A stretch of 64,000 bases of DNA from an uncultured Veillonellaceae bacterium (GCA_927353735.1 CAKMIA010000007.1:1-64000); one strand, 5' to 3'. Shown: positions 26,004 through 34,866, numbered from the stretch's first letter. Notes: generated from the sequence alone by a model not told the origin. Program-made: numbers and translations.

Positions 26004-26499
26004 GGCTTTCTGCTCCCTCCCTGAATAACCGTCCGCTCTTCTGCAGCAGATGGGGAAATCCCTGCTGCCGCAGCGCCTCCATGGCCACGATGGCCACCGC
26101 GTTGGACAGATTCAGCGACCGCGCCTCCTCGATCATGGGAATGCGGATGCAGTCCTCCTCATGAGCGAGAAGCAGATCCTCCGGCAGGCCCTTTGTTTCC
26201 TTGCCGAAGACCAGCACATCCCCCGCCGTGAAGGACACACCGCTGTAAGCGCGCACCGCTTTCGTCGTATTGTAATAGAAATGATGGCCGGCCAGCATCC
26301 GCTGCACCTCTTCAAAATTCTCATGGACGTGCACATCTAGCAGATCCCAGTAATCGAGGCCTGCCCGTTTCATATGCCTGTCGTCCAGAGAAAAGCCGAG
26401 GGGCTTCACCAGATGAAGCGTCAGATGCTCCGCCGCGCAGAGCCGGGAAATATTTCCCGTATTTCCCGGAATTTCCGGTTCTACCAGCACAATATGCAT
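25990..26499 (-). CDS. trmL: tRNA (cytidine/uridine-2'-O-)-methyltransferase TrmL
   Basis: This 169-residue SPOUT methyltransferase has the TrmL signatures EPEIPGNTGNISRLCA (residues 7-22), VFGKETKGLP (motif 2) and IPMIEEARSLNLSNAVAI (motif 3, trefoil knot). It methylates the 2'-hydroxyl of wobble base 34 in leucine tRNAs. It is the first gene of the trmL-ylbF-murB unit. Confidence 0.93.
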   Translation of the reverse strand: MHIVLVEPEIPGNTGNISRLCAAEHLTLHLVKPLGFSLDDRHMKRAGLDYWDLLDVHVHENFEEVQRMLAGHHFYYNTTKAVRAYSGVSFTAGDVLVFGKETKGLPEDLLLAHEEDCIRIPMIEEARSLNLSNAVAIVAMEALRQQGFPHLLQKSGRLFREGAESHEYL

Positions 26500-26522
26500 G
26501 GATACGCCTTTCTGTACTCACA

Positions 26523-26538
26523 AATACCACATGGTATT
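26523..26538 (-). promoter_or_regulatory. Palindrome near the trmL promoter
   Basis: AATACCA-CA-TGGTATT is a perfect 7-2-7 palindrome whose end is adjacent to a TATAAT -10 for the minus strand (26542-26537). It may be an operator; the -35 is weak. Confidence 0.35.
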
Positions 26539-26596
26539 ATAGCATACAACCCGGAGAAACTGTACCTGTTTCCCCGCCGGATGCGCCGGGCGCGCC

Positions 26597-26986
26597 TCAG
26601 AAATAGCTCCCGTAGCGGTCCTTGTAGCGCGTCTGCATTTCCTCCTCTTCATAGGCCTTGAACGTGAGGGCCTTCTGCCCGTGATAGGAGATCTTGTAAA
26701 TGATGTCCGTATCGAGGCCGTTCACGGGGATGCGGTACGTATTCGGATAGCCCCGCACCTCCTGCGCCCTCGGCGCGCCGGTCATTTCCACGCCCTCGCT
26801 GAACGTGAAGGCCGGACGGGCCGGGTCCCACCGGAAAGGATCGGTCTCCTCCGCCGTGAGCGGGTCCTCCATGACGACCTCCACCGTGAGATAATCCACG
26901 GCGATCACCGATTCGATCTGATTGGCCGAAGCGGCGCCGCCGCACAGCACTGCCGCTGCGAGCACCGCCGGAAACAGATGGTTCAT
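26597..26986 (-). CDS. Small exported protein of unknown function
   Basis: This 129-residue protein has a signal peptide (MNHLFPAVLAAAVLCGGAASA, cleavage after ASA). The roughly 108-residue mature domain is rich in beta-strands and acidic residues and contains IAVDYLTVEVVMEDPL and YRIPVNGLDTDIIYKISYHG. This resembles an immunoglobulin-like fold of bacterial envelope proteins, but I cannot name a family. The start follows AAAGGAGGTGCGGT. It is monocistronic between rplS and trmL. Confidence 0.75.
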   Translation of the reverse strand: MNHLFPAVLAAAVLCGGAASANQIESVIAVDYLTVEVVMEDPLTAEETDPFRWDPARPAFTFSEGVEMTGAPRAQEVRGYPNTYRIPVNGLDTDIIYKISYHGQKALTFKAYEEEEMQTRYKDRYGSYF

Positions 26987-27051
26987 ACCGCACCTCCTTT
27001 TTTCTGATTATCCTTAACTATACGGGCCGGCGCCTCCTCTGTCAAGGCAAA

Positions 27052-27078
27052 CAAAAAAGGCCCCGTAAGGGAGCCTCT
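27052..27078 (-). terminator. rplS terminator
   Basis: AGGCTCC-CTTAC-GGGGCCT (one G-U pair) followed by TTTTTTTG on the minus strand, just after rplS. Confidence 0.75.
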
Positions 27079-27084
27079 TTCGTC

Positions 27085-27426
27085 TTATTTTCTTTCTTTG
27101 ATTCTTGCCGCTTTGCCGGACAGTCCGCGCAGATAGAAAAGTTTTGCACGGCGTACAATGCCGCGGCGCTTCACTTCGATCTTTGCGAGACGCGGAGAAT
27201 GGACGAAGAATGTTCTTTCGACGCCGACGCCGTAGGAAATGCGGCGAACGGTGAATGTTTCGCGAAGGCCAGCATGTTTTCTCGCGATAACAACACCTTC
27301 AAATACCTGGATTCTTTCGTTCTTGCCTTCGACAACCTTGGTATGTACGCGTACGGTGTCGCCGGGACGGAATTCAGGAATGTCGTTTCTCAGCTGTTCT
27401 CTTTCGAGCGTTTCGATAATGTTCAC
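27085..27426 (-). CDS. rplS: 50S ribosomal protein L19
   Basis: This 113-residue protein starts with GTG at 27426 after TAAGGAGGAAAAGATC. An in-frame ATG further upstream lies in the mRNA leader and would give a non-homologous extension. It shows [26 protein letters not shown] and [14 protein letters not shown]19 sits at the 30S-50S interface. It is a single gene here; in many bacteria rplS follows trmD, which is not nearby. Confidence 0.96.
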   Translation of the reverse strand: MNIIETLEREQLRNDIPEFRPGDTVRVHTKVVEGKNERIQVFEGVVIARKHAGLRETFTVRRISYGVGVERTFFVHSPRLAKIEVKRRGIVRRAKLFYLRGLSGKAARIKERK

Positions 27427-27495
27427 GATCTTTTCCTCCTTACTCACAGGACATTCGTGCCGATCGCCTTTGGCAGAGGACTGTCCAGACATACG
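27427..27495 (-). promoter_or_regulatory. rplS 5' leader with stem-loop
   Basis: GGACA (minus strand, about 27485) can pair with TGTCC (about 27450) around a GCC-AAA-GGC hairpin, just upstream of the ribosome binding site. L19 leaders of Firmicutes are known RNA elements; whether this is one needs a covariance search. Confidence 0.3.
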
Positions 27496-27500
27496 CAAGT

Positions 27501-27529
27501 ATTTTAGCATTTTTCCGCCCGTTCCGCAA
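27501..27529 (-). promoter_or_regulatory. rplS promoter
   Basis: TTGCGG (27529-27524), 17 bp, TAAAAT (27506-27501) on the minus strand. Confidence 0.6.
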
Positions 27530-27567
27530 GGGAAACTTCCCGATACAATGTCGTATTTTATTTTCCG

Positions 27568-28080
27568 TTACCAGCCCTGACTTGCCTGCTCTTTTATCAA
27601 ATCATAAAGTAATTTCGTCGATCCAATTGAAATCCATGCTCCGCCCGCAGCAGAGTCGTTCGCTATATCTATTATTGTATTCTTCCCTATCCAAATACAA
27701 TTATCCCACTCATTAATTTGTGGTTTGCCATACAGTTGAATCATGGCATTTTTCAAAGATGTAAAGGTAGATTTCCCATTGAAATACAATATAATTTTCC
27801 ATAACTTATCATTCCAAAAGGTTGCATCAAAACCTTCTCTCAAAATTGGCACCTGTGAAAGTGTTTTAGACTCATCAGAATTGAGATGCACCCAATACGT
27901 AACAGAATTTGTTTTTTCATCATAATTGAAATATTCCACTTCGCGTCCCTGCTTCACTTCCTCCAGGGTTTCGCCCCAATAGAGGTCACGAAATCCAATG
28001 GGTTCATTTTGAAAGGCCAATCCGGATACCGGTACGACCAGTAAAAGGATCGTCATAATGATTTGCTTGATAAATTTCAT
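27568..28080 (-). CDS. Exported GFRDLYWG-motif protein, copy 2
   Basis: The product is 170 residues from the ATG after GGTGGAGAGTGGA. A signal peptide (MKFIKQIIMTILLLVVPVSGLA) precedes NEPIGFRDLYWGETLEEV. It is a paralogue of the gene 14 bp upstream, with the same N-terminal motif and the same later landmarks (LYGKP.., W.GKNTI.DI). The region is visibly more AT-rich than its surroundings. The function is unknown; proteins with an F..L.WG.s..EV start are common secreted or periplasmic proteins. Confidence 0.75.
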   Translation of the reverse strand: MKFIKQIIMTILLLVVPVSGLAFQNEPIGFRDLYWGETLEEVKQGREVEYFNYDEKTNSVTYWVHLNSDESKTLSQVPILREGFDATFWNDKLWKIILYFNGKSTFTSLKNAMIQLYGKPQINEWDNCIWIGKNTIIDIANDSAAGGAWISIGSTKLLYDLIKEQASQGW

Positions 28081-28094
28081 TCCACTCTCCACCT

Positions 28095-28616
28095 TTACTT
28101 CTTTTTATTGCCTTCTTTTGCCGATATTTCTGCAAAGAGACCGGCTGACCAGATATGAAGATCACATCTGTCCGGAGCATTAGCTGCCCTGTTAAAAATC
28201 AGAATGGTATTTTTACCTGCCCATAAATGGGTATCCTTCCCTATCATGCTGGAATTTCCATACAGCCGAAACAGCTTTTGTCTGACCAGCTCATAGGAAT
28301 GAATCCCCTTAAAATTCACCGCTATTGCAAATAATTCATCATAAAAAAATGACACAGATATCCTGTTATTTTCTGGGGCATATCCCAGTATGGCCTCGAT
28401 TTCCCTGCTGTCATCCTGGCTCAACTGTAGTTTATACATTACGGCATTCTGTTCAGGCATATAAGAAAAAAAACGTGCATCATAATGGCCACAAACTTCC
28501 TGCAGCGATTCTCCCCAGTATAGATCTCGGAATCCGTTCGGCTCATTGGGAAAGGCCCAGCTCTGTACGGGCAGGCACAGCAGCAGCGCCAGCATCATTT
28601 TTACGATCCATTTCAT
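28095..28616 (-). CDS. Exported GFRDLYWG-motif protein, copy 1
   Basis: The product is 173 residues; the ATG at 28616 follows GGGAG at 9 bases (an upstream ATG at 28625 is too close to it). A signal peptide (MKWIVKMMLALLLCLPVQSWA) precedes NEPNGFRDLYWGESLQEV. The remainder shares the order LFRLYG...LWAGKNTIL with the next gene, but the two have diverged strongly. It is the first of a tandem pair. The family and function are not recognised. Confidence 0.75.
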   Translation of the reverse strand: MKWIVKMMLALLLCLPVQSWAFPNEPNGFRDLYWGESLQEVCGHYDARFFSYMPEQNAVMYKLQLSQDDSREIEAILGYAPENNRISVSFFYDELFAIAVNFKGIHSYELVRQKLFRLYGNSSMIGKDTHLWAGKNTILIFNRAANAPDRCDLHIWSAGLFAEISAKEGNKKK

Positions 28617-28741
28617 GCATATCATCTCCCTTTCCGTTCTATTATAGCAGTTTATGCACTCCTTGATAACTATATCATCTCAAATATCTGCAACAAAAAA
28701 GACATCCCGCCGTAGCAGGATGCCTTTTTATAGTTTTTAAA

Positions 28742-30793
28742 TTATGCGAGCTTGCTGAAGTCGCCCCAGGTGTTGAAGAGGTCCAGCACGGTCAGCAGGG
28801 TGGAAATGCGGTTGGCCTTGACGACTTCGTCATCCACCATGACCATGACCTTGTCCAGATAGTCATTGATGGGCTGCGTGAGGGTGCGGAGCGCGGGCAG
28901 TGCGGCCGCATAGTCGCAGGCGTCGTAGGCTTTCTTTGCTTCCACAGAAGCGGTCTCGTAAGCGGCCCAGAGGTTTTTCTCTGCGTCATCGGCGAAGAGC
29001 ACCGGCTGTACAGCGGCGGCTTCCTTGCCCTTCGTGATGTTCGCCAGACGGGTCACGGCCTGACGGAGGTCCGCTTCATCCTTCACGGCGCTGGCTTTCA
29101 TGCTTTCCGCACGAAGGAAGATGGCATATACGTCATCCACCGGGCCGGAGAGCACGGCGTCGATGATGTCGTAGTCCACGTCCTGTGCGAGCAGGATGGC
29201 GCGGATACGCTGGCGGAAGAATTCTTCGATCTGTCCTGCGGCGGTCTGCTTGGCTTCGTCCGTGCCCGGCAGGAGCTCCAGTGCCTTGGCGATGCCCCGG
29301 CGGACATCCCAGTGGATTTTGCCGTCGGCCAGAATGCTCACGGCGCCGATGGTCTGGCGGCGGAGAGCGAAGGGGTCCTGAGAGCCCGTGGGGATCAGGC
29401 CGCGGAGGAAGGTCGCTGCGAGGTTGTCCAGCTTGTCGGCGATGGAGAGCGCACGGCCGATGGCCTGCTTCGGAAGGATGTCTCCGGCAAATCTCGGCAT
29501 GTACTGTTCAAAAAGGGCCTGTGCCACATTGGCTTTTTCGCCGTCCAGGAGAGCATATTCCTTGCCCATTTCGCCCTGCAGCTCCGTGAATTCCGTCACC
29601 ATGCCGGTGGCAAGGTCGGACTTGGAGAGGTAGGCCGCGCGGTCTGCATCAGCCAGCTCTTCGGCGGTGAAGCCCCAGTCCGCGCCGATGGCGGCGGCGA
29701 GGGTCTGGAGACGGCCGGCCTTGTCATAGAGGCTGCCCATGTCTTCCTGATAGTTGATGCGCTTCAGGTCCTCGCGGTGGGCCTCGAGGGATTTCTTCCG
29801 GTCGTTGTCGAAGAAGAATTTCGCATCGTCCAGACGGGCACGGAGCACCCGTTCATTGCCGATCTGTACGTTTTCGAGGGCTTTCGTGCCGCCGTTGCGG
29901 ACGGTGAGGAAATACGGCATGAGGCTGTCGTCCTTGGCGTGTACCGGATAGTATCTCTGGTGGTCGCGCATGGGCGTGACGATAGCCGGAGCAGGCAGGG
30001 AGAGGAAAGATTCATCGATGCGGCCGTACAGCGGGGTCGGGTATTCGACGATGAAATTGATTTCTTCCAGCAGGCCCGGATTCGGCCAGATCTCGCCGCC
30101 GAGCTTGGCTGCCACTTCGAGCAGTCCCTTTTTGATCATGGCGCGCCGCTCGTCCTGATCGACGATGACCGACGCTTTCCGCATGGTTTCCTTGTATTCC
30201 GCAGGAGAGGCAATCTCCACGTCGTCCTTGCAGAGGAAGCGGTGGCCGCGGCTCTTCCGTCCGCTCTTCACGCCGGCCAGCTCCATGGGCACCACGTCCG
30301 TACCGCAGAGTGCCACGATCCAGCGGATCGGACGAATGAAGCGCAGTTCCTGGCTGCCCCAGTGCATGCTCTTCGGGAAGGACAGGCCGAGGATCATGTC
30401 CGTGAAGACCTGCGGCAGGATCTCTGCCACGGGCTTGCCTTCATTGACGATCTCCGCCCACACATAATTGCCTTCTTTGACGAGGTCGGCGGGGTCGATG
30501 TGAGCGCCCCGGGCAAAGCCCTGTGCGGCGCGGGTGGGGTTGCCGTCCGCGTCATAGGCCGCCTGAATGGAGGGGCCTCTCTTTTTCACCTGCTCATCAG
30601 CCTGCTTTTCCGCAGCATCTGCGACGAGCACGGCCAGACGGCGGGGCGTGGCGTAAATGGTCACCTTGCCGAAGGAAAGGCGCGCTTCTTTCAGTTTCGC
30701 TTCCGCCAGCTCCTGCAGCTGGGCGATGGTGCCGGGGAGGATATTCGCCGGCATTTCTTCCGTTCCGATTTCGAGAAGGAGATCCTTCGTCAT
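28742..30793 (-). CDS. glyS: Glycine--tRNA ligase beta subunit
   Basis: This 683-residue protein starts at the ATG overlapping the glyQ stop (AAAATGA) after AAAGGAAGTGCTGC. It begins [19 protein letters not shown] and shows the [10 protein letters not shown] and [26 protein letters not shown] motifs and a C-terminal anticodon-binding domain. With GlyQ it forms the alpha2beta2 glycyl-tRNA synthetase. Its expression follows glyQ and the glycine T-box. Confidence 0.97.
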   Translation of the reverse strand: MTKDLLLEIGTEEMPANILPGTIAQLQELAEAKLKEARLSFGKVTIYATPRRLAVLVADAAEKQADEQVKKRGPSIQAAYDADGNPTRAAQGFARGAHIDPADLVKEGNYVWAEIVNEGKPVAEILPQVFTDMILGLSFPKSMHWGSQELRFIRPIRWIVALCGTDVVPMELAGVKSGRKSRGHRFLCKDDVEIASPAEYKETMRKASVIVDQDERRAMIKKGLLEVAAKLGGEIWPNPGLLEEINFIVEYPTPLYGRIDESFLSLPAPAIVTPMRDHQRYYPVHAKDDSLMPYFLTVRNGGTKALENVQIGNERVLRARLDDAKFFFDNDRKKSLEAHREDLKRINYQEDMGSLYDKAGRLQTLAAAIGADWGFTAEELADADRAAYLSKSDLATGMVTEFTELQGEMGKEYALLDGEKANVAQALFEQYMPRFAGDILPKQAIGRALSIADKLDNLAATFLRGLIPTGSQDPFALRRQTIGAVSILADGKIHWDVRRGIAKALELLPGTDEAKQTAAGQIEEFFRQRIRAILLAQDVDYDIIDAVLSGPVDDVYAIFLRAESMKASAVKDEADLRQAVTRLANITKGKEAAAVQPVLFADDAEKNLWAAYETASVEAKKAYDACDYAAALPALRTLTQPINDYLDKVMVMVDDEVVKANRISTLLTVLDLFNTWGDFSKLA

Positions 30794-31671
30794 TTTGCAG
30801 CACTTCCTTTCAGCATGGGGAATCCCAGTTCTTTTCGTTTCTTCAGATAGGCCTTCGCGCACATTCTGGCGAGATTTCTCACGCGGCCGATATATTCCGT
30901 CCGTTCGGAGAGGGAAATGGCGCCTGCTGCATCGAGCAGATTGAAGGCGTGGGAGCATTTCAGCACGTAGTCATAGGCGGGCAGCACATAGCCGGCCTTG
31001 ATGACCCGGGACGCTTCCTTTTCATACATATCGAACAGCTGGAACAGCATGTCGTGGTCGGACAGGTCATAGCTGTACACGGACTGTTCGTATTCGTTTT
31101 CATGCCAGATATCGCCGTAGGTCACGCCGTCCGTCCAGACCAGATCGTATACGTTGTCCTTTTCCTGGATGTACATGGCGATGCGTTCCAGCCCGTAGGT
31201 GATCTCCACCGCCACGGGATGTTCGTCGATGCCGCCCACCTGCTGGAAGTAGGTGAACTGGGTGATTTCCATGCCGTCGAGCCAGACTTCCCAGCCGATG
31301 CCCCAGGCGCCGAGCGTCGGGGATTCCCAGTTATCCTCCACGAAGCGGATGTCGTGTTCCTCCGGATCGATGCCGAGTTCCTTGAGACTTTCCAGATAGG
31401 TCTCCTGGATATTGTCCGGGGACGGCTTCATGATGACCTGGAACTGGTGATGCTGATAGAGACGGTTCGGGTTGTCGCCGTAGCGTCCGTCATCGGGGCG
31501 GCGGGACGGTTCCACGTAGGCCACGCACCACGGCTCCGGTCCGAGCACGCGGAGGAACGTGGCCGGGTTCATCGTGCCGGCGCCTTTTTCCACATCATAG
31601 GGCTGCTGCAGGATACAGCCGCGCTCCGACCAGAATTTCTGGAGCGTCAGAATGATCTGCTGAAATGTCAT
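30790..31671 (-). CDS. glyQ: Glycine--tRNA ligase alpha subunit
   Basis: This 293-residue catalytic subunit of the bacterial alpha2beta2 GlyRS begins [19 protein letters not shown] and shows [20 protein letters not shown] and the class II motif residues in [20 protein letters not shown]. The start follows TCAGGAGGCAATC. A T-box leader lies immediately upstream. Confidence 0.98.
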   Translation of the reverse strand: MTFQQIILTLQKFWSERGCILQQPYDVEKGAGTMNPATFLRVLGPEPWCVAYVEPSRRPDDGRYGDNPNRLYQHHQFQVIMKPSPDNIQETYLESLKELGIDPEEHDIRFVEDNWESPTLGAWGIGWEVWLDGMEITQFTYFQQVGGIDEHPVAVEITYGLERIAMYIQEKDNVYDLVWTDGVTYGDIWHENEYEQSVYSYDLSDHDMLFQLFDMYEKEASRVIKAGYVLPAYDYVLKCSHAFNLLDAAGAISLSERTEYIGRVRNLARMCAKAYLKKRKELGFPMLKGSAAK

Positions 31672-31687
31672 GATTGCCTCCTGAAAA

Positions 31688-31721
31688 TAAAAAATCCCCT
31701 GTAACGACTGTTACAGGGACG
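31688..31721 (-). terminator. T-box terminator of glyQS
   Basis: CCCCTGTAACGA/TGTTACAGGG hairpin followed by ATTTTTTATT on the minus strand, ending about 20 bp before glyQ. Confidence 0.88.
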
Positions 31722-31902
31722 AGATATACCCGCGGTTCCACCCTTATTGGCACAGAATCCTCTGTACCCGCTTCTTTGATGGCTGCCCTACTCACCGAAG
31801 CTTCAGGCAGCAGCTCCGAAACGCCTTCCGCGCCTGTCCGGCTTGCACCGTCCCGGACTCGCTTCGCTGCGCGTACTCCTTTTCTTCCTCGCTGTGATTT
31901 TT
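31688..31902 (-). promoter_or_regulatory. Glycine T-box leader of glyQS
   Basis: On the minus strand a stem I (GGAGTA S-turn, GGTGCAAG distal loop) carries the specifier GGC (31825-31823, Gly). The T-box is AGGGTGGAACCGCG and the terminator is CCCTGTAACAG-TCG-TTACAGGG with ATTTTTT. Uncharged tRNA-Gly should stabilise the antiterminator and let glyQS be transcribed. Confidence 0.95.
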
Positions 31903-31905
31903 CCC

Positions 31906-31934
31906 ATTGTAGCAGGGGCCGCCGGAAATTGCAA
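31906..31934 (-). promoter_or_regulatory. glyQS promoter
   Basis: TTGCAA (31934-31929), 17 bp, TACAAT (31911-31906) on the minus strand. Confidence 0.7.
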
Positions 31935-31943
31935 GGCAGCCAC

Positions 31944-31970
31944 CAAAAAAGCCCATGCCGGAGCATGAGC
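31944..31970 (-). terminator. Terminator of the small-protein gene
   Basis: GCTCATGC-TCCG-GCATGGGC followed by TTTTTT on the minus strand, right after the 42-codon gene. Confidence 0.85.
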
Positions 31971-31980
31971 CGTGCCTGTT

Positions 31981-32109
31981 TCAGGCTTTCTTTTCGTCCG
32001 CCTTCACTTCAGCGGTCTTTTTATCCTGGAGATACGCGGTGTCTACACGGAGCCAGCTCTGGAACAGAGCGGAGCAGAAATCTTTCGTTGTTTTCGTGGC
32101 AGTCATCAT
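31981..32109 (-). CDS. Small protein of 42 residues, unknown function
   Basis: The reading frame starts MMTATKTTKDFCSALFQSWL and ends in the highly charged tail DKKTAEVKADEKKA. The ATG follows GGAGGAGATTGATC. A good promoter (TTGACG, 17 bp, TATGAT) lies 50 bp upstream and a strong terminator lies 11 bp downstream, so this is a complete small transcription unit. There is no signal peptide. An amphipathic helix (FCSALFQSWLRVDTAYL) is likely. I do not recognise a family. Confidence 0.75.
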   Translation of the reverse strand: MMTATKTTKDFCSALFQSWLRVDTAYLQDKKTAEVKADEKKA

Positions 32110-32161
32110 GATCAATCTCCTCCTTCAAAGGGAAATCCTTATGGTTCATCTATTTGTCATA

Positions 32162-32190
32162 ATCATAATACCGCGTGTCTATTCCGTCAA
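32162..32190 (-). promoter_or_regulatory. Promoter of the 42-residue protein gene
   Basis: TTGACG (32190-32185), 17 bp, TATGAT (32167-32162) on the minus strand. Confidence 0.7.
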
Positions 32191-32353
32191 GAGATATCTT
32201 TTGAAGTTCTGAAACTTCTATCTTTCTATCCATTTTTATCATCGGAAATATAAATTTCCCCTTTTCACGCAGACCCATCTCTGCCCCGCTGCCGCCCGCC
32301 CCGTGGAAGATGTTCAATGATATAATGAAGAAAAAAGCAAAGGAGGCGATCCC

Positions 32354-34093
32354 ATGCGAAACATTCGTGCACTTATTCTGGCGGCGCTGCTCGGACTGCC
32401 TGTGGCGGCCGCTCCCGTTCCGGAGGCTCCGGCGGAGGTGCCCTTTGCGGCGGCAGTGAAGCAGGACGGCCGCTGGGGCGCGGTGGATGCGTCGGGGCGC
32501 GTGCTCATTCCCATGCAGTATGATGCAGTGGCGGTCTCCCTCATCGATGACAGCCGCCGTGCGGCGGACCTCGCCATGCCCGGCCGCGACCGCCTCATCG
32601 AGGTGAAGCAGGACGGGAAGTACGGTTTCTTCGACCGGACCGGCGCAGTCATCGTCCCCGCGGTCTATGAGGCCCGCTCCGTATGGCAGGACGGGGCCCT
32701 TACAGTGCAGCGCAAAAAGGGCGAGCTCGGCATCTACCGCGATGACGGCCGCGAGCTGGCCGCTCCTGTCTACGAGGCCGCGTCCGACATGAAGGACGGC
32801 TGGGCCATCGTGAAGCAGGACGGCAAATACGGCTACGTCAGCCGGGAGGGCACGGTCCTTGCGCCAGTCTACGACGAGGCCCGCTACTTCCGGGAGGGCT
32901 TCGCACCGGTGAAGCAGAAGCAGTGGGGCGTCATCGACACGGCCGGACAGTTCGTCGTCCCCTGCGGGTATGATGATGCCGGCCCGTATGTGAGCGACGG
33001 CCTGCTGGCGGCGGAAAAGGACGATCACTGGGGCTTCATCGATATGACCGGCCGGTCAGTGATTCCCTTCACCTACCGGGAGGTCCACCCGGTCTTTGCA
33101 GAGCATCTCACGGCGGTGCAGTCCGACGACAAGCTGTGGGGCTTCGTGAGCAGCACCGGAGAAGTCACGGCGGAGCCTGTCTTTTCCAATGTGGTGACGC
33201 CCTTCAGCGAGGGTCTGGCCGGCGTGGTCACCCGGGACGGCAAGGCCTACGCCCGGCCGGACGGCACCCTCGCTTTCCATGCGGACTATGACCGCATCTA
33301 TGCCTTCGAGGACGGCCTCGCGGAATATCTGGAGGGCGAGCCCGCAGCCATCCCGCGGCGCTCCTCCGTCTCCATCGGGATCGGCATCGGCTGGGGCGGC
33401 TATCACCATCACCCCTGGGGCTGGGGCATCGGCTGGCCTCTGTGGGGTCCCTGGTGGTACGACGACTGGTATGACGGCCCCACCCGCGCGGTGGAGGTGA
33501 AGCGGGGCTATCTCGACAAAACGGGGCGGCTCATCGCCTCCGCTGACCTGGGCCGGGTCTATCCCGCCATGGAAGAGGGCATCATCGTATTCAACCGAAA
33601 CCGCTTCGGCATGGTGGACCGCACGGGCCAGTACGTGATCCACACGGAATACCGGTCTCTCTCGCCGGATGCAGAGAATCACTGCCTCCTCGCCCGGGAT
33701 GAGGAGAAAAACTGGGGCGTGCTGTCCTTCACGGGCGAAACGCTGGTGCCCTTCCGCTACGATGAGATCCGTTCCCTCGGGGCGGACTGCTTCGCCGGCA
33801 AACGGGACGGCGGCTGGGCGCTCCTCCGCCGGGACGGCACGGAGCTCACCGCTCCTGTCTATAAGGAGATCGGCCCCGGAGGAAGCGGCCTCTTCCCGGC
33901 GCGCACCCGCAGCAGCTGGGTCTATCTCGATGCGTCCGGACAGGAAGCCCTCCGTTTCTCCGACAAGGTGCAGGAGGCCCTGCCCTTCGTTCATGGCGGC
34001 GCCGGCGTCCGCATCGGCGGCAAATGGGGGCTCATCGATCCCGCAGGCACCTTTACGGTGTCCCCCGTCTACAGCGATCTCCGCCTCCTCTGA
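32354..34093 (+). CDS. Exported WG-repeat protein
   Basis: This 579-residue protein has a signal peptide (MRNIRALILAALLGLPVAAA) and about ten WG beta-repeats (PF14903 type): WGAVDASGRVLIPMQYD, YGFFDRTGAVIVPAVYE, WGVIDTAGQFVVPCGYD, WGFIDMTGRSVIPFTY and others up to the C-terminus. Around residues 335-372 the repeats are interrupted by a Gly/Trp/His/Tyr-rich insert (GIGIGWGGYHHHPWGWGIG). WG-repeat proteins are secreted or surface proteins of mostly unknown, probably binding, function. The start follows AAAGGAGGCGATCCC. It is monocistronic with a terminator. Confidence 0.88.
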   Translation: MRNIRALILAALLGLPVAAAPVPEAPAEVPFAAAVKQDGRWGAVDASGRVLIPMQYDAVAVSLIDDSRRAADLAMPGRDRLIEVKQDGKYGFFDRTGAVIVPAVYEARSVWQDGALTVQRKKGELGIYRDDGRELAAPVYEAASDMKDGWAIVKQDGKYGYVSREGTVLAPVYDEARYFREGFAPVKQKQWGVIDTAGQFVVPCGYDDAGPYVSDGLLAAEKDDHWGFIDMTGRSVIPFTYREVHPVFAEHLTAVQSDDKLWGFVSSTGEVTAEPVFSNVVTPFSEGLAGVVTRDGKAYARPDGTLAFHADYDRIYAFEDGLAEYLEGEPAAIPRRSSVSIGIGIGWGGYHHHPWGWGIGWPLWGPWWYDDWYDGPTRAVEVKRGYLDKTGRLIASADLGRVYPAMEEGIIVFNRNRFGMVDRTGQYVIHTEYRSLSPDAENHCLLARDEEKNWGVLSFTGETLVPFRYDEIRSLGADCFAGKRDGGWALLRRDGTELTAPVYKEIGPGGSGLFPARTRSSWVYLDASGQEALRFSDKVQEALPFVHGGAGVRIGGKWGLIDPAGTFTVSPVYSDLRLL

Positions 34094-34104
34094 CCGAATG
34101 ATTC

Positions 34105-34146
34105 CACAAAAAAAGAGCCGTGCCTCATGGCACAGCTCTTTTTTTA
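34105..34146 (+). terminator. Terminator of the WG-repeat gene (bidirectional)
   Basis: AAAAGAGC-C-GTGCC and GGCAC-A-GCTCTTTT around TCAT, with U-runs on both strands. It also serves the convergent NiaR-like gene. Confidence 0.85.
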
Positions 34147-34151
34147 TGGTT

Positions 34152-34679
34152 TTATTTCTCCGGCACAGGTTCCTGAAGATAGCCCGCTTCGCCGAGCAGA
34201 CGGAGAATTTCTTCACCGGCTTCCGCATTTTCCATTTCCACACAGAGGCAATGGGCGCCCCCGGCAAGCATGGACAGCGGCTGGATCTGCATGGCCTGAA
34301 GCTGCTCGCCCCATTTCCGGATATCTCTGCGGGAACACAGATTCAGCGCGCTGGACAGCTTCCCGTACATGCCGTATTCCACGCTGACTCCGCGGATCAT
34401 CCCGCCATTGTCTACGATCAGTTCCAGCTCATGGCGCAGCGCTTCCACATCGGTGCAGTACAGCGCGATTTCCCGGACCTCGCCGTCCCGTTCCCTTTCC
34501 ATGAGATAGCCCTGCGAAGTTGCCAGGATCTTCGCCCCCTCTGCACGAAGCATGGCAATATCGCTGACGATGATCTGACGGCTCACGCCGCAGAGTTCCG
34601 CCAGCTCACGGCCCGTGACGGAGGCACTGGATGATTTCAGCTTCCGGAGGATGAGGCGTCTTCTTTCAATATTTTCCAA
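34152..34679 (-). CDS. NiaR-like transcriptional regulator (HTH + 3H domain), copy 1
   Basis: The best start is TTG at 34679, eight bases after GGAAAGGAGG, giving 175 residues, the usual NiaR length. Residues 1-60 form a BirA-type HTH (VTGRELAELCGVSRQIIVSDIAMLRAEG). The rest matches the 3H domain (ELELIVDNGGMIRGVSVEYGMYGKL...LSMLAGGAHCLCVE). NiaR represses niacin uptake or NAD synthesis genes in Firmicutes. Here the metal-binding His of VEHPVYG is Tyr, and the second His of GVHLHT is lost, so effector binding may differ. Confidence 0.8.
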   Translation of the reverse strand: MENIERRRLILRKLKSSSASVTGRELAELCGVSRQIIVSDIAMLRAEGAKILATSQGYLMERERDGEVREIALYCTDVEALRHELELIVDNGGMIRGVSVEYGMYGKLSSALNLCSRRDIRKWGEQLQAMQIQPLSMLAGGAHCLCVEMENAEAGEEILRLLGEAGYLQEPVPEK

Positions 34680-34709
34680 ATTCGCGTCCTCCTTTCCGAT
34701 TTTGTTCAA

Positions 34710-34754
34710 TTATAACATGTTATAAAAACGTTGTGTATTTATAATTCATAAATA
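34710..34754 (-). promoter_or_regulatory. Two AT-rich palindromes upstream of NiaR-like copy 1
   Basis: TTATAACATGTTATAA (34710-34725, perfect 16 bp palindrome) and TATTTAT-AATTC-ATAAATA (34736-34754) lie 30-75 bp upstream of the start, overlapping the probable promoter. They are likely autoregulatory operators. Confidence 0.55.
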
Positions 34755-34807
34755 AAATAGAACAAAACCATTGCAATCACAGGGCCTGCTGTCATATCAG
34801 GCACGCA

Positions 34808-34851
34808 AAAATCCCCTGCGGCATCACTGACGAATGCCTGCAGGGGATGTC
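34808..34851 (-). terminator. Terminator of the enoyl-CoA hydratase gene
   Basis: ATCCCCTGCAGGCAT and ATGCCGCAGGGGAT pair around a short loop and are followed by TTTTTG on the minus strand. Confidence 0.8.
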
Positions 34852-34866
34852 TTTACGGAAATTATC

